From contig NZ_JAZHRX010000001.1 in NCBI RefSeq assembly GCF_036924645.1, positions 1,426,001 through 1,490,000 of the forward strand: a DNA stretch of 64,000 nt, read 5' to 3'. Origin of the DNA: Bradyrhizobium sp. AZCC 2176. GTDB lineage: Bacteria; Pseudomonadota; Alphaproteobacteria; Rhizobiales; Xanthobacteraceae. Below are positions 1-8,151 of the stretch, in pieces (position 1 is the first letter of the stretch; each line of letters opens with the position of its first letter). The position numbers were made by a program, and so were the translations under genes. Below the pieces are notes generated by a model that saw only the letters and a program-made list of their open reading frames with translations, was not told where the DNA came from and did not search any database.

Positions 1-718
1 GCAACGCGGTCAGCCCCATGATCTCGGGCTCGCTCTGGAACAGCCGCAGCAAGAGCCGCGCCAGACGAATCGCCTCCTCGCACAAGGGGCTGCGAATCTC
101 CGCGGTATCGCCCGAGGCCGAATAGCCCTCGTTGAAGATCAGGTAGATCATGGCGGCGACGGAGGTGAGGCGCTCGGAGCGCTCCACCGCGCCGGGTGTT
201 TCGAACGGCACGTCGGCGTCGGCGACCCGGGCCTTCGCGCGCGTGATGCGCTGCTCCATCGCGGCTTCCGAGACCAGGAAAGCGCGCGCGATCTGCTTCA
301 CCGTGAGCCCTGAGACGATGCGCAGCGCAAGCGCGATCTGCTGGGTCGCCGGCAGGTCCGGATGGCAGCAAATGAACAGGAGCCGCAAAATGTCGTCGCG
401 ATAGTGCGAGCCGTCGAGACGCTCGGCCAACTGTTCCTCGGCGTCATCAAGATCGGAAATCGCCTCGTCCTCGGGCAACGCCTCTTGCTTCTTGCTCCGC
501 CTGATGTCGTCGATCGCGACATTGCGCCCGACCATGATCAGCCACGCCGCGGGATCGCGCGGCGGGCCATTCTGCGGCCAGCTCTTCAGCGCCCGCAGGC
601 AGGCGTTCTGAAACGCCTCCTCGGCGGTGTCGAGATTGCGGAAATAGCGCAGCAACGCGCCGACCGCCTGGGGGCGAGCCGAGGTCAGCGCGGCATCGAT
701 CCAGGCGGTATCAGTCAC
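1..718 (-). CDS. ECF sigma factor, SigJ-like/ECF42 type (3' end outside window)
   Basis: RNA polymerase sigma factor of the COG4941/DUF6596 kind, which directs polymerase to a small regulon. Only about the first 239 residues are visible; the frame runs off the left edge without a stop. Sigma region 2 lies at about residues 15-80 (AWLIMVGRNVAIDDIRR is recognisable), the region 4 helix-turn-helix at about 115-165 (LTVKQIARAFLVSEAAM), and a C-terminal extension begins with LTSVAAMIYLIFNEGY, the hallmark of this group. The GTG start is chosen because it overlaps the stop of the YCII-type gene as GTGA, which implies translational coupling. Sigma factors of group ECF42 are known to be encoded beside DGPF/YCII proteins, as here. 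The promoters it controls cannot be seen. Confidence 0.9.
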   Translation of the reverse strand, partial: MTDTAWIDAALTSARPQAVGALLRYFRNLDTAEEAFQNACLRALKSWPQNGPPRDPAAWLIMVGRNVAIDDIRRSKKQEALPEDEAISDLDDAEEQLAERLDGSHYRDDILRLLFICCHPDLPATQQIALALRIVSGLTVKQIARAFLVSEAAMEQRITRAKARVADADVPFETPGAVERSERLTSVAAMIYLIFNEGYSASGDTAEIRSPLCEEAIRLARLLLRLFQSEPEIMGLTAL

Positions 719-1083
719 GGCTGCACACTCCCGGGCCTGAACTGGCCGACGGGCCGGACCTCGTAGGCGCCGCCGGGATTGGCCGCGCCGAGGTCGCGGG
801 CGACATCGAGCGCCTCGTCGAGATTCTTGCAGTCGACGAGATAGAAGCCGAGCAGCTGCTCCTTGGTTTCGGCATAGGGGCCGTCCAGCACCAGTGGCGG
901 ATCGTCCTTGCGCAGCGTGGCCGCCGCCGTCGTCGGCAGCAACCGCGCGACCGGACCGAGCCGACCCTGTTTGGTCAGCTTGTCCTGCACGACGGCAAGC
1001 TTATTCATGACCGCGGCGTCCTGTTCCTTGGTCCAGGAACCGACAAGGTCTTCGTCGTGATAGCAAAGGATGGCGTAAAGCAT
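715..1083 (-). CDS. YCII/DGPF-domain protein, sigma factor partner
   Basis: Small (122 aa) alpha-beta protein of the YCII-related family, cytoplasmic, with the DGPF-like signature seen as DGPYAETKEQLLGFYLVD in its second half. Proteins of this type accompany ECF42 sigma factors; whether they are enzymes or regulators is unsettled. The ATG at 1083 (MLYAILCYHD) is preferred over the in-frame ATG at 1107 because GGAG stands about 12 bases before it and nothing similar precedes the upstream codon. Its TGA overlaps the GTG of the sigma gene by 4 bases, so the two form one operon. The family call is firm; the role is inference from context. Confidence 0.85.
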   Translation of the reverse strand: MLYAILCYHDEDLVGSWTKEQDAAVMNKLAVVQDKLTKQGRLGPVARLLPTTAAATLRKDDPPLVLDGPYAETKEQLLGFYLVDCKNLDEALDVARDLGAANPGGAYEVRPVGQFRPGSVQP

Positions 1084-1173
1084 GAGAACTGGCATCTCCG
1101 TTGTCATGATGACGAACGATTATGCCCGGAGCCGACAGGGGCGTCGAAGAAATTTTGAATGTTCCAGCGCCGG

Positions 1174-1404
1174 TCAGGGACCGATGATCGGAGGCGATGG
1201 CGGATTGAAGTGCCGGTAGGTGTGGACGGCCGCCTTGGAACAAAGGCTGCACACGACGAGAACCAGAAAGATGGTTTTCGCCGCCCTCCTGAAGGCTTCG
1301 ATCCCTGTGATGCCAGCGTCGCGCTGACTGTTCCGCCAGGAAATCGCCAGCGATACCGCCACCGCCGCGATGATGGCCACCTGTATCATCAATAGGCACC
1401 ACAT
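1174..1404 (-). CDS. Small two-helix membrane protein, unrecognised
   Basis: Possible 76-residue membrane protein. Two hydrophobic stretches are visible, residues about 1-23 (QVAIIAAVAVSLAISW) and 44-60 (TIFLVLVVCSLCSKAAV), joined by a charged loop and followed by a proline-rich tail. I do not recognise the family. The start is uncertain: ATG at 1404 and ATG at 1389 are both in frame. A short frame with TTG start near 1455, preceded by a good GGGAGG, ends in a TGA that overlaps the 1389 ATG (TGATG), so coupling through a leader peptide is conceivable. It may be divergently transcribed from the dehydrogenase gene starting at 1545. Confidence 0.4.
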   Translation of the reverse strand: MWCLLMIQVAIIAAVAVSLAISWRNSQRDAGITGIEAFRRAAKTIFLVLVVCSLCSKAAVHTYRHFNPPSPPIIGP

Positions 1405-1544
1405 TTGGCGATCCGGCAGGAGGCGGGCGCAAATGCCGCGATCAAGATCAATTTGCGCAACTGAAGCCTCCCTTGTTGGATGAAAGGAGGATAGAGAAGC
1501 GGCTCGATCCGCGATGTGAGGCGGGTCACGCGAAAGGAATGGCA

Positions 1545-2510
1545 ATGAACAAAGGTGCGCTCGCCCTTCTGGTGCATGGCGGAAGTGAAAACTGGTCGCC
1601 GCAGCGCTGGAAGAGCCGGTTCGACGAGGTCTGCGAGGGGCGCCGCGTGCTGCTGTTGCCGAATGCCGCGTCCGATCCGGCGGAGGTGCACTACGCCGCG
1701 GTGTGGAAGCCAAATCCAGGCGAGCTTGCCGCCTTCCCCAATCTGCGTGTGATCTTCAATCTCGGCGCCGGCGTCGATGCGTTGATGGCCGACCGCTCAT
1801 TGCCCGACGTGCCGCTGGTGCGCGTGGCCGTCACCGACCTCACGGCGCGAATGACCGAATATGTCGTGCTGCACGTGCTGATGCACCACCGGCAGGAGCC
1901 TTACTTGCGGGAGTCGCAGCGCGCCAAGCGCTGGGCGCCGAAAATGCAATGGGCGGCGGGCGCGATCTCGGTCGGCATCATGGGGCTGGGCACGCTCGGA
2001 GCTGACGCCGCCGACGCGCTCAAGCGCCTCGGCTTTCGCGTCGCCGGGTGGAGCCGCAGCCCCAGGGCGATCGACGGCATCGATTGCTTTCACGGCGAGG
2101 CGCAGTTCGAGGCGTTCCTGCGGCGGACCGACATCCTGGTCTGCCTGCTGCCGCTGACGCCGGAGACGCGGCATATTCTCGACCGCGCGCTGTTTGAGAA
2201 ACTGAACCGCACCAGCCCGCTCGGCGCGCCGGTGGTAATCAATGCCGGCCGCGGGGGCTTGCAGAACGAGACCGACATCCTGCAATGCCTCGACGACGGC
2301 ACGCTCAGTGGCGCCTCGCTCGACGTCTACGCCACCGAGCCGCTGCCCGCAGACAGCCCGTTCTGGACCCATCCAAAGGTGGTGCTGACCCCGCACAACG
2401 CCGCCGACACCGATCCCGACGAGATCTCGAAATATGTCGCGCAGCAGATCGCGCGCTTCGAGGCCGGCGGCTTGCTGGAGAATGTGGTGGATCGCAACCG
2501 GGGGTACTAG
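1545..2510 (+). CDS. D-2-hydroxyacid dehydrogenase, glyoxylate/hydroxypyruvate reductase A type
   Basis: NAD(P)-dependent cytoplasmic enzyme expected to reduce glyoxylate or hydroxypyruvate to the D-hydroxyacid. The 321 residues match the GhrA family in length (about 312). The Rossmann nucleotide loop is at about 146-165 ([20 protein letters not shown]); the catalytic Arg is in [15 protein letters not shown]; the Glu is near [15 protein letters not shown] and the His in VVLTPHNAA. The ATG at 1545 is chosen because AAGGA lies 6 bases upstream; the ATG at 1539 sits too close to it. It stands alone between a putative divergent small gene and the chemoreceptor. The substrate is inferred from the family only. 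Confidence 0.88.
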   Translation: MNKGALALLVHGGSENWSPQRWKSRFDEVCEGRRVLLLPNAASDPAEVHYAAVWKPNPGELAAFPNLRVIFNLGAGVDALMADRSLPDVPLVRVAVTDLTARMTEYVVLHVLMHHRQEPYLRESQRAKRWAPKMQWAAGAISVGIMGLGTLGADAADALKRLGFRVAGWSRSPRAIDGIDCFHGEAQFEAFLRRTDILVCLLPLTPETRHILDRALFEKLNRTSPLGAPVVINAGRGGLQNETDILQCLDDGTLSGASLDVYATEPLPADSPFWTHPKVVLTPHNAADTDPDEISKYVAQQIARFEAGGLLENVVDRNRGY

Positions 2511-2602
2511 GGCGCACGCACAGGTTGTTCGCGACAGCCTCGCAAGGTTGCACGGCCGGCGCCATTCACCCAAAATTAGCAACGTTTCGTTATCCATGCT
2601 GG

Positions 2603-4600
2603 ATGGCCAGCACAGCACGAAACGGTTTCTCCCGACACTTCAATCTGGGGCTCAGAACCCGGATCACCGCGGCGCTCGCGCTCGCCTCGGCGGCAACGGC
2701 GGTCTTCGTCCTGCTGGGTGCGATGTGGATCATCTCAGGCATCGTCGATCGCGCCGATGAGCGCGAATTGCGCAGCCACTACGACGCGCTGCAATCGAGG
2801 CTCGGCCAGGAGGCCCGCCGGGCCGCCGCGATGAGCGCCGTCGTCGCGACCATCCCCGCAGTTCAGGAAGCGATGGCGCGCGACGATCGCGATGCCTTGT
2901 TGGCCTTGTTCGGCGCCGGGTTCGCGGCGCTGAAATCCGACTATGGCGTCGACCAGTTCCAGTTTCACACGCCGCCGGCAATATCATATCTACGCATCCA
3001 TCAGCCGAAGAAATTCGGCGACGACCTCTCCGGATTCCGCAAGACGGTGGTCGCGGCCAATCAGACGCGCAAGCCGATCGTTGGTCTCGAAGGCGGCGTC
3101 GCCGGGCTCGGCATCCGCGGCGTCGTTCCGGTCGCGCTGGCCGGCAAGCATCTCGGCTCCGTGGAGTTCGGCCTGACCTTCGGCCAGCCGTTTTTCGACG
3201 AGTTCAAGCGCACCCGCGGCGTCGACGTCGCGTTTCATCTTTCGGCGGGCAGCGACTTCAAGCTGTTCGGCGGCACACTGGACGGCCGGAGCTTCTTCTA
3301 TCCGGCCGACTATGGCGGCGCCCGCGACGGCGGCTTCATTATCCATCAGGGCAAGCTCGGCACCATGCCGGTTGCAGCGTTGCTCGGTCCGATCAAGGAT
3401 TTTTCCGGCAACTCGATCGGCGCCGTCGAAATCGTGATGGACAACAGCGAGTATGTGACCTCGCTCGATCGCGCGCGCCAGCTCGCCATCGGCATGGCGC
3501 TGCTCGGCATCGCCATCGCGGCGGCCGCCGGATTGCTGATCGCCCGCGGCATCTCCCGCCCCATTCTGGCGATCACGGCGGCGATGCGCGATCTCGCGCA
3601 TGGCAAGCTGGAATTCGAATTGCCGGTCCATCAGCGCCAGGACGAAGTCGGCGAAATGGCGCGGGCCGTGGCGGTGTTCAAGGACAATGCCGTCCGCATG
3701 CAACGGATGCAGGCGGATCAGGCGGAAGCCAAGGCCCAATCCGAGCAGGAAAAACGCCGCGCCTTCGCGGCACTGGCCGACAGTTTCGAGGCCAGCGTCC
3801 GCGGCGTGGTCGAGCGCGTGTCCGCGGCCGCAACCGAGATGCAGGCGACGGCGCAGTCGATGTCCTCCATCGTCGAGCAATCGCGGCAGCAGACGCTCAC
3901 GGTTTCCACCGCATCCGCACAGGCTTCCGACAACGTCCAGACCGTTGCTGCGGCGGCCGAAGAATTGTCGTCGTCGATGGGCGAAATCGGCCGGCGGCTG
4001 ACGCATGCCTCCACTGTCGTCGGCAAGGCCGCGAACGACGGCCAGCAGTCGAACAGCCGCGTCCAGAGCCTCGCCGCCGCTGCGCAAAAAATCGGCGAGG
4101 TGGTGTCGCTGATCAACCAGATCGCCAGCCAGACCAACCTGCTCGCGCTGAATGCGACCATCGAGGCTGCGCGCGCCGGCGAGTCCGGCCGCGGCTTTGC
4201 GGTCGTCGCCAGCGAAGTGAAGACGCTGGCGACGCAGACGGCCAAGGCGACCGAAGAAATCCGCGCCCAGATCGCGGCGGTTCAAAGCGAAACCACCGCC
4301 GCCGTCGAGGGCATCCAGTCGATCTGCACGACGATCCAGGAGGTCGACGAAATTTCCGCGGCGATTGCCGCAGCCGTAGGCCAGCAGGACTCGGCGACGC
4401 AGGAAATCGCGCGCAATGTGCAGCAGGCGGCCTCGCGAACCGGCGAGGTTTCGCGCAATATTTCCGGCGTGACGACAGGCATTGGCGCCACCGGCGATGC
4501 CGCGCAGGAAGTGCTCTCATCGGCGGGCGAACTGGCCCAGCAATCGAGCAAGCTACGCAGCGAGGTCGACCGCTTCCTCGCCCATATCAGGGCGGCGTGA
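2603..4600 (+). CDS. Membrane-bound methyl-accepting chemotaxis protein
   Basis: Chemoreceptor of 665 residues that senses an unknown ligand and controls a CheA kinase. A first membrane helix lies at about 22-48 ([20 protein letters not shown]), followed by a periplasmic Cache-type sensor of about 240 residues, a second helix at about 297-318 ([20 protein letters not shown]), a HAMP domain, and the MCP signalling coiled coil. The kinase-contacting hairpin tip is intact ([20 protein letters not shown], then [14 protein letters not shown]). The start at 2603 gives a short cytoplasmic N-terminus before the first helix; longer in-frame extension upstream would overlap the dehydrogenase gene. No CheB/CheR pentapeptide tail is seen at the C-terminus. 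There are no che genes in the window, so it must act with a remote signalling cluster. Confidence 0.92.
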   Translation: MASTARNGFSRHFNLGLRTRITAALALASAATAVFVLLGAMWIISGIVDRADERELRSHYDALQSRLGQEARRAAAMSAVVATIPAVQEAMARDDRDALLALFGAGFAALKSDYGVDQFQFHTPPAISYLRIHQPKKFGDDLSGFRKTVVAANQTRKPIVGLEGGVAGLGIRGVVPVALAGKHLGSVEFGLTFGQPFFDEFKRTRGVDVAFHLSAGSDFKLFGGTLDGRSFFYPADYGGARDGGFIIHQGKLGTMPVAALLGPIKDFSGNSIGAVEIVMDNSEYVTSLDRARQLAIGMALLGIAIAAAAGLLIARGISRPILAITAAMRDLAHGKLEFELPVHQRQDEVGEMARAVAVFKDNAVRMQRMQADQAEAKAQSEQEKRRAFAALADSFEASVRGVVERVSAAATEMQATAQSMSSIVEQSRQQTLTVSTASAQASDNVQTVAAAAEELSSSMGEIGRRLTHASTVVGKAANDGQQSNSRVQSLAAAAQKIGEVVSLINQIASQTNLLALNATIEAARAGESGRGFAVVASEVKTLATQTAKATEEIRAQIAAVQSETTAAVEGIQSICTTIQEVDEISAAIAAAVGQQDSATQEIARNVQQAASRTGEVSRNISGVTTGIGATGDAAQEVLSSAGELAQQSSKLRSEVDRFLAHIRAA

Positions 4601-4633
4601 GGCGAGCACTGATCGGCAATAGACGTGCTCTAT

Positions 4634-4752
4634 CGTCGTCCCTGCGAACGCAGGAACCCATAACCACCAGCGTTTGTCGCGTGGGAAGTCCCGACCGCCG
4701 CGTCCTACCGATGGATCACGCGGTATGGGTCCCTGCGTTCGCAGGGACGACG
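4634..4752. repeat. Palindromic intergenic repeat, family A (REP/BIME-like)
   Basis: Two oppositely oriented arms, 4634-4662 (beginning CGTCGTCCCTGCGAACGCAG) and 4724-4752 (its complement, ending GCAGGGACGACG), flank about 60 bases. Each arm is itself a small hairpin. The same arm sequence recurs near 6183, 12608, 51797 and 56175. It fills the space between the convergent chemoreceptor and TetR genes and may also act as a bidirectional terminator. Confidence 0.85.
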
Positions 4753-4758
4753 TGAGAG

Positions 4759-5412
4759 CTAGGCCCGCAGCATCACGCCGATCGCGCCATTGACGATCGC
4801 CTCCAGTTCCGCGCGCGGCGTCTGGGCGCGGGCGCGGATGGCGATGGAGTGGATGGTGGCGGAGGCGAGCTGCGCCAGCACGGCGGGATCCGCGCTTTCA
4901 GGCAATTCACCTTTCTCCTTGGCGAGGCGGAAGCAGGCGGCAAAGGCCTTGTCCATTTCGGCGAAGCCTTCCAGGACTATGGTGCGGATATCGGGATCGG
5001 CGACCGCCTCGGAGGCCGCCGTCATCACCGTGAAGCACCCGCGCGGGCCGGATTCGCCGGACAGGTAGATGTCGAGCGCCACCGCATAGATGCGTTCCAG
5101 ACGCTTTCGGATCGGCAGTTCGCCGCGGAAAATATCAGCCATCGCGGCGCGCGCGTCCTCGCGATAGCGCCGGTAGCTCTTGATATAGAGCTCGCGCTTG
5201 TCGCCGAACGCGCCATAGAGGCTCGGCCGGTTCATGCCGGTGGCGACGGAGAGATCGTCCAGCGACGTCGCCGCGAATCCGTCCTTGCGAAACAGATCAA
5301 GCGCCTTGCCGAGCGCGACGTCGGGCTGATAGGCGCGCGGCCGGCCGCGACGCTTGGGCGGCGCGGGGGCGTCGATCTTTGCCGCGGGCGGCCTTTTACT
5401 TTTTTGTACCAT
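4759..5412 (-). CDS. TetR/AcrR family transcriptional regulator
   Basis: DNA-binding repressor of 217 residues. A basic tail (PPKRRGRPRAYQPD) precedes the N-terminal helix-turn-helix at about 30-75 (ATSLDDLSVATGMNRPSLYG, then FGDKRELYIKSY), the standard TetR pattern. The C-terminal helical domain (about 85-217) would bind an unknown effector; GPRGCFTVMTAASEAV is typical of the subgroup with a TetR_C domain. It is transcribed away from the glutathione S-transferase gene, with 108 bases between them holding an imperfect inverted repeat, so it probably represses that gene and itself. The ATG at 5412 is the natural start. Confidence 0.92.
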   Translation of the reverse strand: MVQKSKRPPAAKIDAPAPPKRRGRPRAYQPDVALGKALDLFRKDGFAATSLDDLSVATGMNRPSLYGAFGDKRELYIKSYRRYREDARAAMADIFRGELPIRKRLERIYAVALDIYLSGESGPRGCFTVMTAASEAVADPDIRTIVLEGFAEMDKAFAACFRLAKEKGELPESADPAVLAQLASATIHSIAIRARAQTPRAELEAIVNGAIGVMLRA

Positions 5413-5438
5413 TTCGCAAGAAATTCCTTGACCCGGTT

Positions 5439-5459
5439 TATATTATGCGGAACAGTATA
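5439..5459. promoter_or_regulatory. Possible TetR operator between TetR and GST genes
   Basis: An AT-rich imperfect inverted repeat, TATATTATG-CGG-AACAGTATA, in which 6 of 9 positions pair, lies in an otherwise GC-rich divergent spacer. It is placed where a TetR repressor could block both promoters. A TTGACC at 5428-5433 could be part of the GST promoter, but the -10 element is unclear. Confidence 0.35.
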
Positions 5460-5520
5460 AAAATCAATCCCGCCCCGCCTGAGCGCCGGCCTGATTGATC
5501 AACCGCCAAGGAGGCAACCC

Positions 5521-6165
5521 ATGGATCTCTATTTCTCACCGCTCGCCTGCTCGCTGGCGACCAGAATCGCGCTGTACGAAGCCGGCGCGGACGCCAACTA
5601 TCTCGAGGTCGATCCCAAGACCAAGGTGGTGCAGAAGGACGGCTCCGATTTCCGCGCCATCAACCCGCTCGGGCTGGTGCCGACGCTGCGCACCGACGAC
5701 GGGACGGTGCTGACCGAGAACGCGGCGATCCTGCAATATGTCGCCGACCGCTTTCCAAACGCCGGCATCTCGGCCAACTCGACTGAGGAGCGCAGCCGCC
5801 TGCATCAATGGCTCTGCTTCATCGGCACCGAACTGCACAAGGCTCTGTTCGTGCCGCTGCTCGACAAGACGGCGCCGCAGGACGCGAAGACCTATGCACT
5901 AACCAAGAACCTGTCGCGGCTCGACTATCTCGAAAACTACCTGAAGGGCCGTGAATTCCTGCTCGATCACTTCAGCGTGGCCGATGCCTATCTCGTCACC
6001 ATCGTCAACTGGACGATGGCGACGCCGCCGGTCGAACTGGCGAAATGGCCCAACGTGAAGGCCTATTATGAGCGCCTGCGCGCCCGCCCCAGCATCGCGA
6101 AGGCGGTCGCCGAGGAGTTCGAGCTGTACAAGGCCGAACTCGCCCGCCACAAGGCGGCGGCGTAA
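5521..6165 (+). CDS. Glutathione S-transferase, beta-class-like
   Basis: Cytoplasmic enzyme of 214 residues that conjugates glutathione to electrophiles. The N-terminal thioredoxin-like domain (1-78) has the beta-class active-site Cys at residue 10 (YFSPLACSLATRIALYEAG), the cis-Pro loop (INPLGLVPTLRTDDG) and the glutathione-binding TENAAILQYVAD. The C-terminal all-helical domain includes the conserved FSVADAYLVTIVNW. A strong AAGGAGG lies 5-6 bases before the ATG. Divergence from a TetR regulator suggests induction by a toxic compound. The substrate cannot be read from the sequence. Confidence 0.93.
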   Translation: MDLYFSPLACSLATRIALYEAGADANYLEVDPKTKVVQKDGSDFRAINPLGLVPTLRTDDGTVLTENAAILQYVADRFPNAGISANSTEERSRLHQWLCFIGTELHKALFVPLLDKTAPQDAKTYALTKNLSRLDYLENYLKGREFLLDHFSVADAYLVTIVNWTMATPPVELAKWPNVKAYYERLRARPSIAKAVAEEFELYKAELARHKAAA

Positions 6166-6182
6166 GGCGTTATCTCTCAGCA

Positions 6183-6312
6183 CGTCGTCCCCGCGAACGC
6201 GGGGACCCATACCGCGTGATTTCTCTATTTGGCAAAATGGCGGACACCTTCCGTAGCAACAACGGCCGGTGGTTATGGGTCCCTGCTTTCGCATGCTTTC
6301 GCAGGGACGACG
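6183..6312. repeat. Palindromic intergenic repeat, family A
   Basis: Second copy of the family seen at 4634, with arms CGTCGTCCCCGCGAACGCGG (from 6183) and an inverted right arm ending at 6312. The right arm holds a short internal duplication (GCTTTCGCAT then GCTTTCGCAG). It lies between the convergent GST and TetR genes. Confidence 0.8.
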
Positions 6313-6329
6313 TCGTTCTAACAGCAACC

Positions 6330-6896
6330 TCACTCTGACGGCGCCAGCAATCGCGCCGTCAGATCGTTCAGCGCGCGGCGAAAGATTCCGGCATCGTTGC
6401 GCGCCCGCGCCAGCACCAGCGCGCCCTGAATGGTCAGTAGCGCGTCCTCGGCACGCCGCTGCGCCTGGCCCTTGCTCAATCCGGATCGCCGCAAAAGCTG
6501 CGCCAGCGCAACCTGCCAGCGCGCAAAATAATTATCGACGCTGGCGGCAAACGTGTCGCGCGCCGCCCCGAGCGCGACCAGACCGACCAGGCAGACGCGA
6601 TCGCCGGAATGAAAATACTGGTCGATGCCCGCGATCATCGCAGCGATCGCGCGCGCGGGATCGGTAGCCTCGCGCAACGGCGCATAGATATTGAGTTCGA
6701 ACCAGCCGTCGATATCCGCCAGCACCTCGGCGGCCATCTGTTCTTTCCCGCCGGGGAACAAATGATAGAGGCTACCCTTGCCGAGCCCGGTGGCCTCCGT
6801 GATCAGCGTCAGCGAGGCCCCCTCATAGCCATGCGCGCGAAACACCTCGCCGAGCGCCCGCAACACGTCCTTGCGCTCGACACCTTTCTTCAACAT
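6330..6896 (-). CDS. TetR/AcrR family transcriptional regulator
   Basis: Repressor of 188 residues. The helix-turn-helix lies at about 20-60 (ASLTLITEATGLGKGSLYHL, then FPGGKEQMAAEV), the form found in the YxaF/LmrA-like branch with LYHLFPGGKE. The C-terminal domain (GDRVCLVGLVALGAARDTF) is the matching ligand-binding part. It lies 4 bases downstream of the NTF2-like gene on the same strand, so it is the second gene of a two-gene operon. A perfect palindrome at 7401-7416 in front of the operon is the likely autoregulatory operator. The inducer is unknown. Confidence 0.92.
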   Translation of the reverse strand: MLKKGVERKDVLRALGEVFRAHGYEGASLTLITEATGLGKGSLYHLFPGGKEQMAAEVLADIDGWFELNIYAPLREATDPARAIAAMIAGIDQYFHSGDRVCLVGLVALGAARDTFAASVDNYFARWQVALAQLLRRSGLSKGQAQRRAEDALLTIQGALVLARARNDAGIFRRALNDLTARLLAPSE

Positions 6897-6900
6897 CGCG

Positions 6901-7368
6901 TCACAGCGGGTTCTCGCTTAAGCCCGCAACATCGGCCGGGCGCGGTCCCGGGGCCGGCCAGTGAAAGCGCCGTTCGCTCTCCTTGATGGCGATATCGTTG
7001 ATGCTGGCCTCGCGCCGCCGCATCAGGCCATGCTCGTCGAACTCCCATTGCTCGTTGCCGTAGGAGCGATGCCACTGCCCGGCATCGTCGTGCCATTCAT
7101 ACTGGAAGCGCACGGCGATGCGGTTTTGATCGAACGCCCAGAGATCCTTGATCAGGCGATAGTCGTACTCGCTAGCCCATTTGCGGGTGAGGAAGGCTAC
7201 GATCGCATCGCGTCCTTGGAAGAATTCGGAGCGATTGCGCCAGCGGCTGTCCTCGGTATAGGCGAGCGACACCCGCACCGGATCGCGCGAGTTCCAGGCG
7301 TCTTCCGCCATGCGCGCCTTCTGGGCGGCGGTTTCGCGGGTGAAGGGCGGCAGCGGCGGACGCGACAT
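6901..7368 (-). CDS. NTF2-like protein, SnoaL/DUF1348 type
   Basis: Small cytoplasmic protein of 155 residues with the nuclear-transport-factor-2 fold. Visible family landmarks are [40 protein letters not shown], the aromatic [20 protein letters not shown] and [18 protein letters not shown], all typical of DUF1348. Members are small enzymes or binding proteins of unknown substrate. The ATG at 7368 is chosen because CGGAG lies 7-8 bases upstream; an upstream in-frame start at 7425 would place the N-terminus across the operator. It shares an operon with the TetR gene that follows. Confidence 0.85.
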   Translation of the reverse strand: MSRPPLPPFTRETAAQKARMAEDAWNSRDPVRVSLAYTEDSRWRNRSEFFQGRDAIVAFLTRKWASEYDYRLIKDLWAFDQNRIAVRFQYEWHDDAGQWHRSYGNEQWEFDEHGLMRRREASINDIAIKESERRFHWPAPGPRPADVAGLSENPL

Positions 7369-7400
7369 GAGATTTCTCCGGATGGGCGATCTCCGAAGAT

Positions 7401-7416
7401 TGTACCGATCGGTACA
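7401..7416. promoter_or_regulatory. Perfect 16-bp TetR-type operator
   Basis: TGTACCGATCGGTACA is a perfect palindrome of the ACCGATCGGT type used by many TetR proteins. On the minus strand it sits between a TTGACT (7425-7420) and a TACAAT (7404-7399), with a spacer of about 15 bp, so a bound repressor would occlude the promoter of the NTF2-TetR operon. Confidence 0.75.
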
Positions 7417-7435
7417 GAGAGTCAATCCGCAAGAT

Positions 7436-7888
7436 TTAGTCGGGGGCCAGATCGGCCTTCATCAACAGCCGCAGCGATTTCGGGATCGGCTTCGCCCGCC
7501 CCTCGCTGATAAAGGCGACGCGGACCTCGGCCTTGACCAGCACCTCGTCGGCGCGCCGCACCTCCTGCGCCAGCGTGATGGAAGCGCCCTTCACCGCGAC
7601 CGGCCACGTCACCACGTCGAGCACGTCGTCCATCCGCGCCGGCCGAAAAAAATCGAGCTGCATCGAGCGCACCACGAAGGCAAAGCCCGGCGTCTCCTCC
7701 TGCGCCTGTTCGAACAGTGCCTGCTGCGATGCGCCCATCAGCCGCAAATGATTGGTGCGCCCACGCTCCATGAAGCGCAGGTAGTTGGCGTGATAGACGA
7801 TGCCGGAAAAATCGGTGTCCTCGTAATAAACGCGGACCTGCATGTGATGGCGACCGTCGCGGATCTCGCCGTCGAGGGAGAAGGTCAT
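7436..7888 (-). CDS. ybgC: Acyl-CoA thioesterase, YbgC/4-hydroxybenzoyl-CoA type
   Basis: Hotdog-fold thioesterase of 150 residues that hydrolyses acyl-CoA (or acyl-ACP) thioesters in the cytoplasm. The catalytic segment [20 protein letters not shown] carries the conserved Asp. [15 protein letters not shown] and [11 protein letters not shown] are the later strands. The ATG at 7888 is chosen because it directly precedes the conserved domain, with AAGGA 13 bases upstream; a TTG 12 bases earlier has its AAGGA too close. In most relatives ybgC is followed by tolQ, but here a TetR operon follows instead, and the usual ruvB neighbour is separated by two genes. Confidence 0.9.
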   Translation of the reverse strand: MTFSLDGEIRDGRHHMQVRVYYEDTDFSGIVYHANYLRFMERGRTNHLRLMGASQQALFEQAQEETPGFAFVVRSMQLDFFRPARMDDVLDVVTWPVAVKGASITLAQEVRRADEVLVKAEVRVAFISEGRAKPIPKSLRLLMKADLAPD

Positions 7889-7913
7889 TCGAACTGTCAA
7901 TCCTTGTGAGCGA

Positions 7914-8102
7914 CTAGAAACGGCGGCGCGGCGGGGCTTGTGCGCCTGGATCCGTGCCTCCCATTTCCGCAAGTCTACGACCGGCTTCGCGCTCAACGAA
8001 GGCCGTCAATGCCGCCCGCACGACAGCGGATTCGTCCGTAACGCCGGCGAAACGCTGCGCATTTGCAAACAATTGATCGTCGATTGAAACTGTGATTCTC
8101 AT
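7914..8102 (-). CDS. Orphan VapB-family antitoxin
   Basis: Protein of 62 residues with the ribbon-helix-helix-like N-terminus of VapB antitoxins: MRITVSIDDQLFANAQRFAG, then SAVVRAALTAFVEREAGRRL, then the LAEMGG tail. In a normal module the antitoxin represses the operon and neutralises a PIN-domain VapC ribonuclease encoded just downstream. No PIN domain follows: 25 bases later comes the thioesterase gene. The ATG at 8102 is taken as start (a GTG at 8111 is also in frame). It is likely an antitoxin that has lost its toxin, or one acting in trans. Confidence 0.75.
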   Translation of the reverse strand: MRITVSIDDQLFANAQRFAGVTDESAVVRAALTAFVEREAGRRLAEMGGTDPGAQAPPRRRF

Positions 8103-8151
8103 CTCGGCCACCGCGGTCGTCGAGGAATATAGCTCGACATCATGCGGACGG

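Noticed and set aside
7914..8102. Complete VapBC toxin-antitoxin module
   Set aside because: No PIN-domain frame exists on either side; the next gene is the thioesterase.
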